A stretch of DNA of 30,120 bases, taken from the NCBI GenBank assembly GCA_946183755.1, contig CAMHCZ010000003.1, positions 1 through 30,120 of the forward strand. The letters run 5' to 3'. Source of the DNA: an uncultured bacterium. GTDB taxonomy: Bacteria; Bacteroidota; Bacteroidia; Bacteroidales; Paludibacteraceae. This document shows positions 22,779-30,120 of this stretch, one piece after another. Positions within the stretch are counted from its first letter, which is position 1. Each line of letters opens with the position of its first letter. Below the pieces are notes generated by a model. The model was not told the origin of the DNA. It worked only from the letters and a program-made list of their open reading frames with translations, and ran no database searches. Both the position numbers and the translations under genes were made by a program.

Positions 22779-24098
22779 TTAGAAAAGGTCTTTGCTTAAA
22801 GCCTTCAGCGCGTTGATCTTGTCCTCGGCTTTCACCAGCAGAGATACGTTGTAGTTGCTTCCTCCGTAGGAAATCATTCTTACAGGAATGTCCTTCAGCG
22901 CGTTCACAACCTTAGCCTGGAAGCCTACGTTCTCTTGGCGCATGTCGCCCACAACGCAGATTATGACCATGTCTTTCTCTACCGACACAGTACCCAGCTT
23001 GCGCAACTCGTCGACAATCTCGTCAAGCTTCTTTGTGTTGTCCACTGTCACGGAAACACCGACCTCCGAAGTCGTGATCATGTCTATCGGAGTCTTGTAG
23101 TGCTCGAATATTTCGAAAATCTTGCGCAGGAATCCGAAAGCGAGGAGCATGTGTCCGCTCTTTATCTTTATGGCAGTGATGCCGTCCTTGGCTGCAACAG
23201 CCTTAATCTGGTGCTCGATGAAGTCGGTCGAGATGGTTGTTCCCTTGGCCTTAGGCTCCATGGTGTTGAGCAGTTTCACAGGCACGTTGGCCTGCTTGGC
23301 AGGAAGCACGCAAGTAGGGTGCAGAATCTTGGCTCCGAAGTAAGCGAGCTCGGCAGCCTCCTCGAAGTGGAGCGAAGCCACAGGCTTTGTGTTCTCCACG
23401 AAGCGTGGGTCGTTGTTGTGCATGCCGTCGATGTCGGTCCAGATCTGTATCTCGTCGGCCTTCAGCACAGCTCCTATGATAGACGCAGTGTAGTCACTGC
23501 CGCCTCTCTGCAGGTTGTCTATCTCGTTGTATGAGTTCTTGCAAATGAATCCTTGTGTGATGTATATCTGCTTGCCCTTGTTGGCGTCGAGAGTCTTCTG
23601 GATATTCTCCTTGATGTATGACATGTCTGGCTCAGCGTTCTTGTCGGTTCTCATGAAGTCGAGAGCGGCGAGAAGCACAGAGTTAACGCCTTGCTCCAGC
23701 AGGTAGTTGTTGACAAGCGCGGTGCTGATGAGCTCGCCTTGCGCCACAACGATTCTTTCCTCTATTGATGAGAATATTCTTGTGGAACTTGCAATCTCGC
23801 GCAAAGTATCGAATCTCTCTGCGATTATAGCCTTTCCCTTAGCCTTGAACTCGTCTTTTGTGTAAAGCTCGTTTACAGTAGCTTCGTATTTCTTCTCGAG
23901 TGCGGCAATCTTGTCAATGGCACCGGCTGGGTTGTTTTTGTACAGATAGTCCGAAATCTCGAGGAGAGAGTTTGTCGTGCCGCTCATGGCGCTCAAAACT
24001 ACAATCTTGGTTTCATTGTCTTCTGTGATAAGTCTGCTGACTTCTTTCATTCTCTGCGCAGAACCAACGGATGTTCCGCCGAATTTTAGTACTTTCAT
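22779..24098 (-). CDS. lysC: Aspartate kinase, monofunctional
   Basis: Phosphorylates aspartate, the first step of the lysine, methionine and threonine family. KFGGTSVGSAQRMK (5-18) is the kinase N-terminal motif. GGSDYTAS (near 199-206), the D-G-M-x-x-N-D-P-R stretch (WTDIDGMHNNDPR) and the ELAYFGAKILHPT block confirm the kinase domain. The C-terminal part (about 300-439) contains two ACT domains, suggesting feedback inhibition, most likely by lysine given the operon. There is no homoserine dehydrogenase domain, so this is not the bifunctional ThrA-type enzyme. The length of 439 aa is typical for the Bacteroidetes form. It is first in lysC > lysA > glycosyltransferase; the short leader leaves no room for a lysine riboswitch. 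Confidence 0.96.
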   Translation of the reverse strand: MKVLKFGGTSVGSAQRMKEVSRLITEDNETKIVVLSAMSGTTNSLLEISDYLYKNNPAGAIDKIAALEKKYEATVNELYTKDEFKAKGKAIIAERFDTLREIASSTRIFSSIEERIVVAQGELISTALVNNYLLEQGVNSVLLAALDFMRTDKNAEPDMSYIKENIQKTLDANKGKQIYITQGFICKNSYNEIDNLQRGGSDYTASIIGAVLKADEIQIWTDIDGMHNNDPRFVENTKPVASLHFEEAAELAYFGAKILHPTCVLPAKQANVPVKLLNTMEPKAKGTTISTDFIEHQIKAVAAKDGITAIKIKSGHMLLAFGFLRKIFEIFEHYKTPIDMITTSEVGVSVTVDNTKKLDEIVDELRKLGTVSVEKDMVIICVVGDMRQENVGFQAKVVNALKDIPVRMISYGGSNYNVSLLVKAEDKINALKALSKDLF

Positions 24099-24152
24099 CG
24101 TTTTATCTTGTTTTTTTTAGTTTATGCTTGTCTTTGTTTGAATAATAATCTG

Positions 24153-24160
24153 CAAAGATA
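24153..24160 (-). promoter_or_regulatory. -7 element of the lysC operon
   Basis: TATCTTTG on the minus strand matches TAnnTTTG, 54 nt upstream of the lysC ATG. No TTTG is found at -33. The leader would be about 48 nt. Confidence 0.45.
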
Positions 24161-24295
24161 ATTATATTAATGTTTCTATGGGGGTGTGATTTTCCTATTT
24201 TTTAGAATAAAAGCGGCAAAAATGTATTTGGCGATTTTTTTTGTCGGTTTGGTGGTGCTATGAATGTAATGCGAACGATTTGTGAGAATTGGCTT

Positions 24296-24326
24296 GTTGG
24301 TTTTTGCCCTCTTTTTTATATATTTG
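24296..24326 (+). promoter_or_regulatory. Promoter of the yebC-like gene
   Basis: GTTG (24296-24299), a 19-nt spacer and TATATTTG (24319-24326) fit the Bacteroides consensus closely. The start is expected near 24333, leaving a leader of about 60 nt to the ATG at 24395. Confidence 0.6.
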
Positions 24327-24394
24327 CCAATTCTAAAACAGATAAAGCCGCGAAGGCATAAAAACTAATAATCAATAAACAAAAACAATAAGCA

Positions 24395-25123
24395 ATGGGA
24401 AGAGCGTTCGAATATCGCAAAGCAAGAAAAATGAAGCGTTGGGGTAATATGGCCCGTACATTTACGAAACTTGGTAAGGAAATCACAATCGCAGTGAAGA
24501 ACGGCGGTCCTGACCCTGACGGAAACCCAAGACTTCGTGCTTTGATGCAGAATGCTAAGGCGGCAGCGATGCCAAAGGAGAACGTGGAGCGCGCAATCAA
24601 GAAGGCGACCGACAAGGACACTTCCGATTACAAGGAAATGGTGTATGAAGGATACGCTCCTCACGGAATAGCAATCGTAGTGGAGACTGCCACCGACAAC
24701 ACAACAAGAACTGTGGCTAATGTCCGCTCATACTTCAACAAGTGCGGCGGCAACCTTGGAACAACAGGTTCTCTGTCTTTCCTTTTCGACCACAAGTCAG
24801 TATTCAAAATCAAGGCTAAGGAAGGCGCTGACATGGAGTCGCTGGAGCTGGAGCTTATGGACTTCGACGCAGAGATAGATGCCGACGAGGAGTCAATCGT
24901 AATCTACGGTCCGTTCGAGGCATTCAACAACATCCAGAAGTATCTGGAAGACAACGGATATGAAATTGAGTCATCTGAGTTTGAGCGCATACCTAATGAC
25001 ACAAAGGAGCTCACAGCAGAGGAGCGCGCAGACGTCGAGAAACTTATCGACAAGCTTGAGGAGGACGAGGATGTGCAGAACGTTTTCCACAATATGAAGG
25101 AAGACGACGAGGCTGAGGCATAA
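24395..25123 (+). CDS. YebC/PmpR (TACO1) family protein
   Basis: A member of the YebC/PmpR/TACO1 family, historically called a DNA-binding transcriptional regulator; some members are now known to help ribosomes through proline-rich stalls. The N-terminus MGRAFEYRKARKMKRWGNMA has the family's W and basic helix. DPDGNPRLRALMQNAKAAAMP and the Y-E-G-Y-A-P-H-G segment (YEGYAPHGIAIVVE) are diagnostic. The C-terminus is very acidic (LEEDEDVQNVFHNMKEDDEAEA), as usual. The length of 242 aa is normal. It has its own promoter, and the next gene starts 37 nt later without a terminator in between, so the two may share a transcript. DNA versus ribosome function cannot be decided from sequence. Confidence 0.93.
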   Translation: MGRAFEYRKARKMKRWGNMARTFTKLGKEITIAVKNGGPDPDGNPRLRALMQNAKAAAMPKENVERAIKKATDKDTSDYKEMVYEGYAPHGIAIVVETATDNTTRTVANVRSYFNKCGGNLGTTGSLSFLFDHKSVFKIKAKEGADMESLELELMDFDAEIDADEESIVIYGPFEAFNNIQKYLEDNGYEIESSEFERIPNDTKELTAEERADVEKLIDKLEEDEDVQNVFHNMKEDDEAEA

Positions 25124-25159
25124 AATTGTATTAACCTTAAATTTAAAACATAAACTTTG

Positions 25160-26197
25160 ATGAAGAAACTTGTAGTATTATTGCTTGCATTCGTGTCGGT
25201 AGTGGCATATGCAAAAAAGAAGGATGCAAACGAAGGTTTGCCTGAGTCTCTTCCAATGAAGCCAATTTCGGACTCGGCTAAATACGAGCCAGTAAACCCA
25301 ACTTTGCTGAAACAGACATTAGCAGTGCCTTCGACAGCCGAGAGACCAAAGATCTCTACTGCATCGGCACAGGATATAAACGACAGACTGGCTTCTGCTA
25401 TAACAGATTCCATCCTGAGAGCCAAGAAGATAAAGGTGAGCCCAGACTTGGTTAAGGCGGAGAAGGAGATTAAGGACATGTTTGACCGACTGCTGACCAA
25501 CGATACTCATTCGCAGGAGAGAGTTGACATGAACGACTCAATCCTCAACAAAATGAGAGACGCGCTGAGACTGCAAGGCTCGTTCTTCTATCCATTCGAG
25601 TCGCTCAAGAACATCGGCCGTATCTATTCCGACGACTACAACCTCAGAGTGTACACTTGGGCTATAGAGCTTGAGGACTATAACTACAAGTTCTACGGAC
25701 TGGTGCAGAATCTGGAGACCGACCGTGTCTATGTGCTGGAGCAGAACAGCCCGGTTTACATCCCAAGAGAGAACCAGCAGATACTGCCACGCAGATGGTA
25801 CGGCGCTCTTTATTACAAGATTATAAACATAGTGAAGGGCGACGAGCCACAGTACGTTGTGCTCGGTTGGAGCCAGCCTAATCCTAATATGAAAATGAAG
25901 GTCATCGATGTGCTGAACTTCTCGAACGACAGACTGATGCTCGGCGGCGACGAGACTTTCAAGAGCTACAGAGGAAAGGTGGCGAGAGTCGTATTCACAT
26001 ACTGCGCCGACCTCGGCATGACACTCAACTACGACGAAAAGAAGAAGAGATTCGTATTCGACCACGTCACTCCGCTGGTTGACTCAAACAACAACCCAAC
26101 AGGATGCAACGGACCAGACATGTCATACGACCAGTTGAAGAAGAAGGGCAAGAAGTTCGTCCTGAAGAAAGATGTTGAGATGAACAACGCAGAATAG
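25160..26197 (+). CDS. Secreted protein of unknown function, 345 aa
   Basis: I do not recognise the family. The start is set at ATG 25160; a TTG codon directly before it (25157) is not needed. The first 18 residues (MKKLVVLLLAFVSVVAYA) are a signal peptide, followed by KKKDANE and no lipobox, so the protein is periplasmic or exported. Residues about 25-130 are low in hydrophobicity and include an Asp/Lys-rich helical stretch (PDLVKAEKEIKDMFDRLLTN). Residues about 133-345 look beta-rich and aromatic, with ending blocks NNNPTGCNGPDMSYDQLKKK and a Lys-rich tail. No membrane segment or catalytic motif was found. It lies after the yebC-like gene without a terminator between them and ends before a clear hairpin. 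The function cannot be deduced from context. Confidence 0.82.
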   Translation: MKKLVVLLLAFVSVVAYAKKKDANEGLPESLPMKPISDSAKYEPVNPTLLKQTLAVPSTAERPKISTASAQDINDRLASAITDSILRAKKIKVSPDLVKAEKEIKDMFDRLLTNDTHSQERVDMNDSILNKMRDALRLQGSFFYPFESLKNIGRIYSDDYNLRVYTWAIELEDYNYKFYGLVQNLETDRVYVLEQNSPVYIPRENQQILPRRWYGALYYKIINIVKGDEPQYVVLGWSQPNPNMKMKVIDVLNFSNDRLMLGGDETFKSYRGKVARVVFTYCADLGMTLNYDEKKKRFVFDHVTPLVDSNNNPTGCNGPDMSYDQLKKKGKKFVLKKDVEMNNAE

Positions 26198-26227
26198 TAG
26201 CATTAAAATAATGTGATATAGCTTTTT

Positions 26228-26268
26228 GAGAAAGTTGATGCTTCTTATGGCGTCAACTTTCTTTATTT
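26228..26268 (+). terminator. Terminator before the DPP III gene
   Basis: The arms 26230-26241 and 26250-26261 form a 12-bp stem with one G-T pair, followed by TTTATTT. It ends only two bases before the annotated DPP III ATG at 26271. Confidence 0.7.
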
Positions 26269-26270
26269 AA

Positions 26271-28367
26271 ATGATTGATACTATGATGTTTCCGATTGCA
26301 AAATCAAGTGTGATCAAATATTTGCCAATGGCACTGTTGGCAGCGGCGACGGCAATGCCGATGAACATGAACGCAAAACATAATAAGACAATAAAAATGA
26401 AGACAGACGTGAAATTCAATTACTTGGTAGATAGATTCGCTGACATTCAAGTGTTGAGATACCAGGTTCCCGGTTTCGAGGATTTGACACTCTCTCAGAA
26501 ACTTTTGATATACAACTTAACCAAGGCAGCGGAAGAAGGCAGAGACATACTCTTCGACCAGAACTGCCGATACAATCTGCTGGTGAGAGGCGCTTTGGAA
26601 CGCATGTACATGATGGACGGCATGGATAAGTCGTCGGACGATTACAACGCATTCCTCACTTACATGAAGCAGGTGCTCTTCGCCAACGGCATACATCACC
26701 ACTACGGCTGCGAGAAGTTCACTCCGGCATTCTCTCAGGAATGGTTCAAACAGCACTACGGCAAGCTGGACACCGAGAGCAGAAACGTGCTGGAGAACTT
26801 GAACAGCAATATAGGCGAGGCTAAGACTGCTGAGGAGACTTTGCTTAAGGTGATATTCGACCCGATGGTGGCGCCAAAGAGAGTGAACCAGGCTGACGGC
26901 GAGGATTTGGTGAAGACTTCCGCTTGCAACTACTACCTGAATGTGTCGCAACAAGAGGCTGAGGCATTCTACAACGCAATGAAGGACGGGAACGACACCA
27001 CGCCGCCATCGTACGGCATGAACTCGAGATTGGTGAAGAAAGACGGCGAGGTCTATGAGGAAGTGTGGAAGGTTGGCGGCAAGTACTCCGACAAGATAGA
27101 GAAAATCGTCTATTGGCTGGAGCAGGCGAAACCCTATGCCGAGAACGCCAAGCAGAAGGATGTGATAGAAACGCTTGTGGAATTCTACAAGACCGGCGAT
27201 TTGAAGACATTCGACGAGTATTCAATAAAGTGGGTGGGCGACACGGACTCGAGAGTGGACTTTGTGAATGGATTCATAGAAACCTACGGCGACCCGCTCG
27301 ACATGAAGGCTTCGTGGGAATCCATCGTGAACTTCAAGAACATCGAGGCGACACGCAGAACGCAGATTCTGTCAGAGAACGCGCAGTGGTTCGAGGACCA
27401 TTCGCCGGTGAGCAGCGAGTTCAAGAAGAAGGAAGTCAAGGGCGTGTCAGCCAAGGTCATAACGATGGCATTCTTGGGCGGCGACTGCTATCCAGCCACT
27501 CCGATAGGCATAAACTTGCCTAACGCCAACTGGATAAGGCAGATGCACGGCTCGAAGTCGGTGACCATAGAGAACATAACCAACGCCTACGACAAAGCCG
27601 CTCAGGGAAACGGATTCGCTGAGGAGTTCATGCTCTCCGACGAGGAGATAGAGCGTTCCAAGAAATACGCCTACATCGCCGACAACCTGCACACTGACCT
27701 GCACGAGTGTCTCGGACACGGCTCCGGACAACTGCTGCCAGGCGTTTCGCGCGAGGCGCTCAAGGCTTACGGCTCGACAATAGAGGAGGCGCGAGCCGAC
27801 CTCTTCGGACTCTATTACACAGCCGACGCCAAAATACTCGAGCTCGGGCTGCTGCCTACAAAGGACGCCTACAAGGCTGAGTATTACTCATATATAATGA
27901 ACGGACTGCTGACACAGCTCATAAGGATAAAGCCGGGCGACGTGATAGAGGAGGCGCACATGAGAAACCGAGCGCTGATAGCGAGGTGGGCATACGAGAA
28001 AGGCAAGAAGGACAATGTGATAGAACTGGTGAAGAAGGACGGCAAGACCTACGTCAAGATAAACAACTACAAGGAGCTCAGAAAACTCTTTGGAGTGCTG
28101 CTCGCCGAGGTGCAGAGGATACGTTCGGTGGGCGACTACGAGGCGGCAAAACGTCTTGTCGAGGACTATGGTGTGCAGATAGACCCGGACTTGCACAAGG
28201 AGATTCTTGAGAGATATAGAAAGCTGAACTTGTCGCCATACAAGGGCTTTGTAAACCCTGTGTATGAACTCGTTAAGGATGAGAATGGCAACACGGTGGA
28301 TGTGAAGGTGACATACGGCGAGGACTTTCTGCATCAGCAATTGAGGTATGACGGATTTGTGAAATAA
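26271..28367 (+). CDS. Dipeptidyl peptidase III (M49 zinc peptidase)
   Basis: A zinc exopeptidase of family M49 that removes dipeptides from the N-terminus of short peptides. The zinc site is HECLGH (H478, E479 catalytic, H483), with E506 of the EEARAD motif (505-510) as third ligand; this six-residue H-E-x-x-x-H signature is unique to M49. The Cys-for-Leu spelling, HECLGH instead of HELLGH, is known in Bacteroidetes members. The length of 698 aa is typical. The N-terminus (about 1-35, with YLPMALLAAATAMPMN) looks like a signal peptide, suggesting export, although ATG 26271 could be slightly too far upstream: ATGs at 26283 and 26286 are alternatives. The start lies directly after a terminator hairpin and I see no promoter between them. 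Confidence 0.93.
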   Translation: MIDTMMFPIAKSSVIKYLPMALLAAATAMPMNMNAKHNKTIKMKTDVKFNYLVDRFADIQVLRYQVPGFEDLTLSQKLLIYNLTKAAEEGRDILFDQNCRYNLLVRGALERMYMMDGMDKSSDDYNAFLTYMKQVLFANGIHHHYGCEKFTPAFSQEWFKQHYGKLDTESRNVLENLNSNIGEAKTAEETLLKVIFDPMVAPKRVNQADGEDLVKTSACNYYLNVSQQEAEAFYNAMKDGNDTTPPSYGMNSRLVKKDGEVYEEVWKVGGKYSDKIEKIVYWLEQAKPYAENAKQKDVIETLVEFYKTGDLKTFDEYSIKWVGDTDSRVDFVNGFIETYGDPLDMKASWESIVNFKNIEATRRTQILSENAQWFEDHSPVSSEFKKKEVKGVSAKVITMAFLGGDCYPATPIGINLPNANWIRQMHGSKSVTIENITNAYDKAAQGNGFAEEFMLSDEEIERSKKYAYIADNLHTDLHECLGHGSGQLLPGVSREALKAYGSTIEEARADLFGLYYTADAKILELGLLPTKDAYKAEYYSYIMNGLLTQLIRIKPGDVIEEAHMRNRALIARWAYEKGKKDNVIELVKKDGKTYVKINNYKELRKLFGVLLAEVQRIRSVGDYEAAKRLVEDYGVQIDPDLHKEILERYRKLNLSPYKGFVNPVYELVKDENGNTVDVKVTYGEDFLHQQLRYDGFVK

Positions 28368-28479
28368 CCGTTCTCTTTTTAAGAAATGTAAACTTAAAAA
28401 AGTGCCGTTTCGTTTTTTTTCTGCTCATATTTGTGATACGTTATGGTTCGTATATAGTTAAAACCTAATATAATTGCCT
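28368..28479 (+). promoter_or_regulatory. Intergenic region before the T9SS cargo gene: weak hairpin and near-consensus -7
   Basis: An AT-rich hairpin (28375-28383 with 28393-28402, one bulge) followed later by a run of eight T residues could end the DPP III transcript weakly. CATATTTG at 28426-28433 differs from TAnnTTTG at one base and may be the -7 element, about 47 nt before the next ATG. Both are low-confidence readings. Confidence 0.3.
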
Positions 28480-30120
28480 ATGAAAAGAATGTTTGCGATT
28501 GCGGTTTCCGCAATGTTCACAGCCGCTGTCAATGCGGCGGCTCCGGTAATTTCATTATCAACAACGCAACCAACGATACCAGGCACGTCTGTGGCGTCAT
28601 TGGCAATAGGAACTTCGAGTCCTTACGCAGTGTCCACAGTCATTTCTGACCCGACAGACCCACTGCAGACAAGCGGTGTGTATGTCAACATCACAAACAG
28701 CCCGACATCGTTCTCGTTCACATCGGACAAATCGAGCGTCGTCGCTGTGGCTAACTGCAAGTGCGAACTCGTTTCCGGTACGACTTATAAGGTTACAATC
28801 GTTCCGAGCGGAGTGGGGTACGCGACAGTCGGACTGGCTGCGAGCAACGGAAGCAATTCGTCGGAATTCAAGTTTAAAGTAGCGGCATCAGCTGCATCTG
28901 CGCATCCTGCCAATACCGTGTTCCCAACGACGATAGCCGATGCTTCGGCTGCGGCTCCTGTCGGTACCGACTATATGCTCATAGCCGATGACGAGGCGAA
29001 TCTGCTGAGGCTTTTCCACAGAAATTATTCTGGACAAGCTATCAAGACTTTTGACGTGACGAGCGGTGCTGGCGGAGAAAATGGCGAGGAGTTTGATATA
29101 GAGGGCGCTTCTGCAAGTGTGAAGTATAACCCAGGAAACAGACTTTACTGGATAACATCGCTCGGCAATAACAAGAGCGGCAAACTGAAGCCATATAGAA
29201 ACAGACTGTTCGCAACAGATGTGACTGGAACAGGCGCTGACCTTACTGTCACGGTGAAGAGCTATTCCACCAAGATGCGTGACGCGCTGATAGCTTGGGG
29301 TGACGGTTGCGGATGGGACTTTACAGCGTCGGCCAAGAAGGGGGTTGAGCCAAAGAACATTAATGGCTTCAATGTCGAAGGACTTGCCGTGGCTTATGGC
29401 GGCGAAGTGGCGTATGTGGGATTCCGTGCTCCGTATGTGCCCTTGAAGAATGTGACACCGACGAGTTCAAACAGAAAATACGCTGTGGCGGCTTCTGTCA
29501 CTAATCTGGAGACCATGCTGAATGTCAATGGCGAATCGTCGATAGCGCCAACGTTCGGCGAGCCAGTGCTTTTTGACTTCGGCGAACTGGGCATCAGGTC
29601 TATGGAGAGAATCGGCACTGCCGGTTTCGTGATAGTCGCTGGCTCGTATGCAAGTGGCGGAACGCCAGCTATATATCTGTGGAACGGAAATGTGCCAGCG
29701 AACAGCGGAAGCAATCCGCTGACAATAGCGGGCAATGACCTTGTGAAGTTGAACGCTGACCTTACGGGCTTGGTTGGCGGTACGGAGGGACATCCAGAGG
29801 CATTGCTTGCCGAGCAGGACGGCAAGACCTTGTATGTTCACTTGATTTGCGACAATGGCTCTGTTGACTATTACAACGACGGAAATGAGGCGAAGGCTTT
29901 GGATGCGCCGTTCATGAAATTCAGAATGGATACTTATGTTTACAACATTCCAAATGAGTATGTTTTCCCTACGGCTACGCTCGAGGCGGTTGAGAAAATC
30001 TCTATCGTCGTGGCAGGCAGAGAGATTTCGGCAGGCGCAGGCAACAATGTTGACGTCTATGATGTGAGCGGCAAGCTGGTCGTGAAGGGACTTGAGAAAG
30101 TCACCGTGCCAGGAGCTGGT
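28480..30120 (+). CDS. Exported DUF3616-like protein with T9SS C-terminal signal (3' end cut by window)
   Basis: An open frame from ATG 28480 runs 547 codons to the last base without a stop. The signal peptide is MKRMFAIAVSAMFTAAVNAA (1-20). Residues about 24-135 look like an Ig-like beta domain rich in Ser and Thr. Residues about 160-450 resemble DUF3616, a predicted beta-propeller-like domain: FDIEGAS (205-211), RLYWITSLGNN (221-231), the basic PYRNRLF (238-244) and NVEGLAVAYGGEVAYVGFR (298-316) are in the expected order. The end (about 505-547) has the pattern of a type A T9SS sorting domain: a central VDVYDVSGKLVVKG and the start of a final VPGAG turn. About 15-25 residues should remain beyond the edge. 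It is therefore predicted to be exported by type IX secretion; its substrate and function are unknown. Confidence 0.82.
   Translation, partial: MKRMFAIAVSAMFTAAVNAAAPVISLSTTQPTIPGTSVASLAIGTSSPYAVSTVISDPTDPLQTSGVYVNITNSPTSFSFTSDKSSVVAVANCKCELVSGTTYKVTIVPSGVGYATVGLAASNGSNSSEFKFKVAASAASAHPANTVFPTTIADASAAAPVGTDYMLIADDEANLLRLFHRNYSGQAIKTFDVTSGAGGENGEEFDIEGASASVKYNPGNRLYWITSLGNNKSGKLKPYRNRLFATDVTGTGADLTVTVKSYSTKMRDALIAWGDGCGWDFTASAKKGVEPKNINGFNVEGLAVAYGGEVAYVGFRAPYVPLKNVTPTSSNRKYAVAASVTNLETMLNVNGESSIAPTFGEPVLFDFGELGIRSMERIGTAGFVIVAGSYASGGTPAIYLWNGNVPANSGSNPLTIAGNDLVKLNADLTGLVGGTEGHPEALLAEQDGKTLYVHLICDNGSVDYYNDGNEAKALDAPFMKFRMDTYVYNIPNEYVFPTATLEAVEKISIVVAGREISAGAGNNVDVYDVSGKLVVKGLEKVTVPGAG

Larger units (their letters stand above)
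24099..24394. other. Divergent intergenic region lysC / yebC-like
   Basis: These 296 AT-rich bases contain one minus-strand and one plus-strand promoter, listed separately. Between about 24161 and 24295 I find no open frame with a plausible start, hairpin, repeat or RNA gene, so this central part holds nothing I can name. Confidence 0.5.

Noticed and set aside
22935..23534. Plus-strand open frame (199 codons) opposite lysC
   Set aside because: Fully inside the aspartate kinase gene on the other strand, no recognisable domain, and no promoter or start context.
24099..24160. Possible lysine riboswitch upstream of lysC
   Set aside because: The distance from the -7 element to the ATG leaves a leader of about 48 nt, too short for an L-box, and no matching helices are seen.

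Overview
The window is ordinary chromosome from a member of the Bacteroidota, most likely order Bacteroidales. Several observations support this. Promoters match the Bacteroides -7 element TAnnTTTG, and Shine-Dalgarno sequences are weak. Several families are typical of the phylum: DUF4286, DUF3109, an OmpA protein with DUF5723-like barrel and TSP3 repeats, a Bacteroidetes-type LptD, and a cargo protein with a type IX secretion (T9SS) C-terminal signal. The DPP III active site also has the HECLGH spelling. I see no phage, IS element, integron, CRISPR array or plasmid gene.

Layout, left to right. Positions 1-624 (-) hold the 5' part of hisA, cut by the window edge. An unidentified secreted protein follows at 757-1437 (+). 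At 1490-5718 (-) is an overlapping operon lptD > ttcA-like > GH25 lysozyme. Divergent from it, at 5926-8187 (+), are a cell-wall amidase and an MCE (MlaD-like) lipid-transport protein, so the area from 1.5 to 8.2 kb is an envelope-building cluster. Next on the minus strand are a membrane zinc metallopeptidase (8263-8955), purA (9049-10314) and an AlkD-like HEAT-repeat protein (10467-11123). A tRNA-His follows at 11206-11280 (+). Then come an unidentified membrane protein (11338-12087, -) and an outer-membrane pair of lipoprotein plus OmpA/TSP3 protein (12208-15759, -), followed by a RecD-like helicase (15865-17283, -).

From 17.4 to 20.4 kb on the plus strand lie a pseudopilin-like membrane protein, then a tight cluster rsmD > DUF4286 > ruvC > DUF3109 for rRNA modification and Holliday-junction resolution. 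The minus-strand operon lysC > lysA > family-2 glycosyltransferase occupies 20.4-24.1 kb; lysC and lysA are the first and last steps of diaminopimelate/lysine synthesis. From 24.4 kb to the right edge, on the plus strand, are a YebC/PmpR-family protein, an unidentified secreted protein, an M49 dipeptidyl peptidase III, and a long open gene from 28480 to the window end for a DUF3616-like T9SS cargo.

Intrinsic terminators are clear at most transcript ends, and several serve both strands between convergent genes. Nothing here amounts to a convincing new multi-gene system. The points most worth a second look are the T9SS cargo, the pseudopilin-like protein, the AlkD-like protein without a recognisable active-site motif, the cysteine-rich DUF3109 protein coupled to ruvC, and two genes that begin inside or just after a terminator hairpin.
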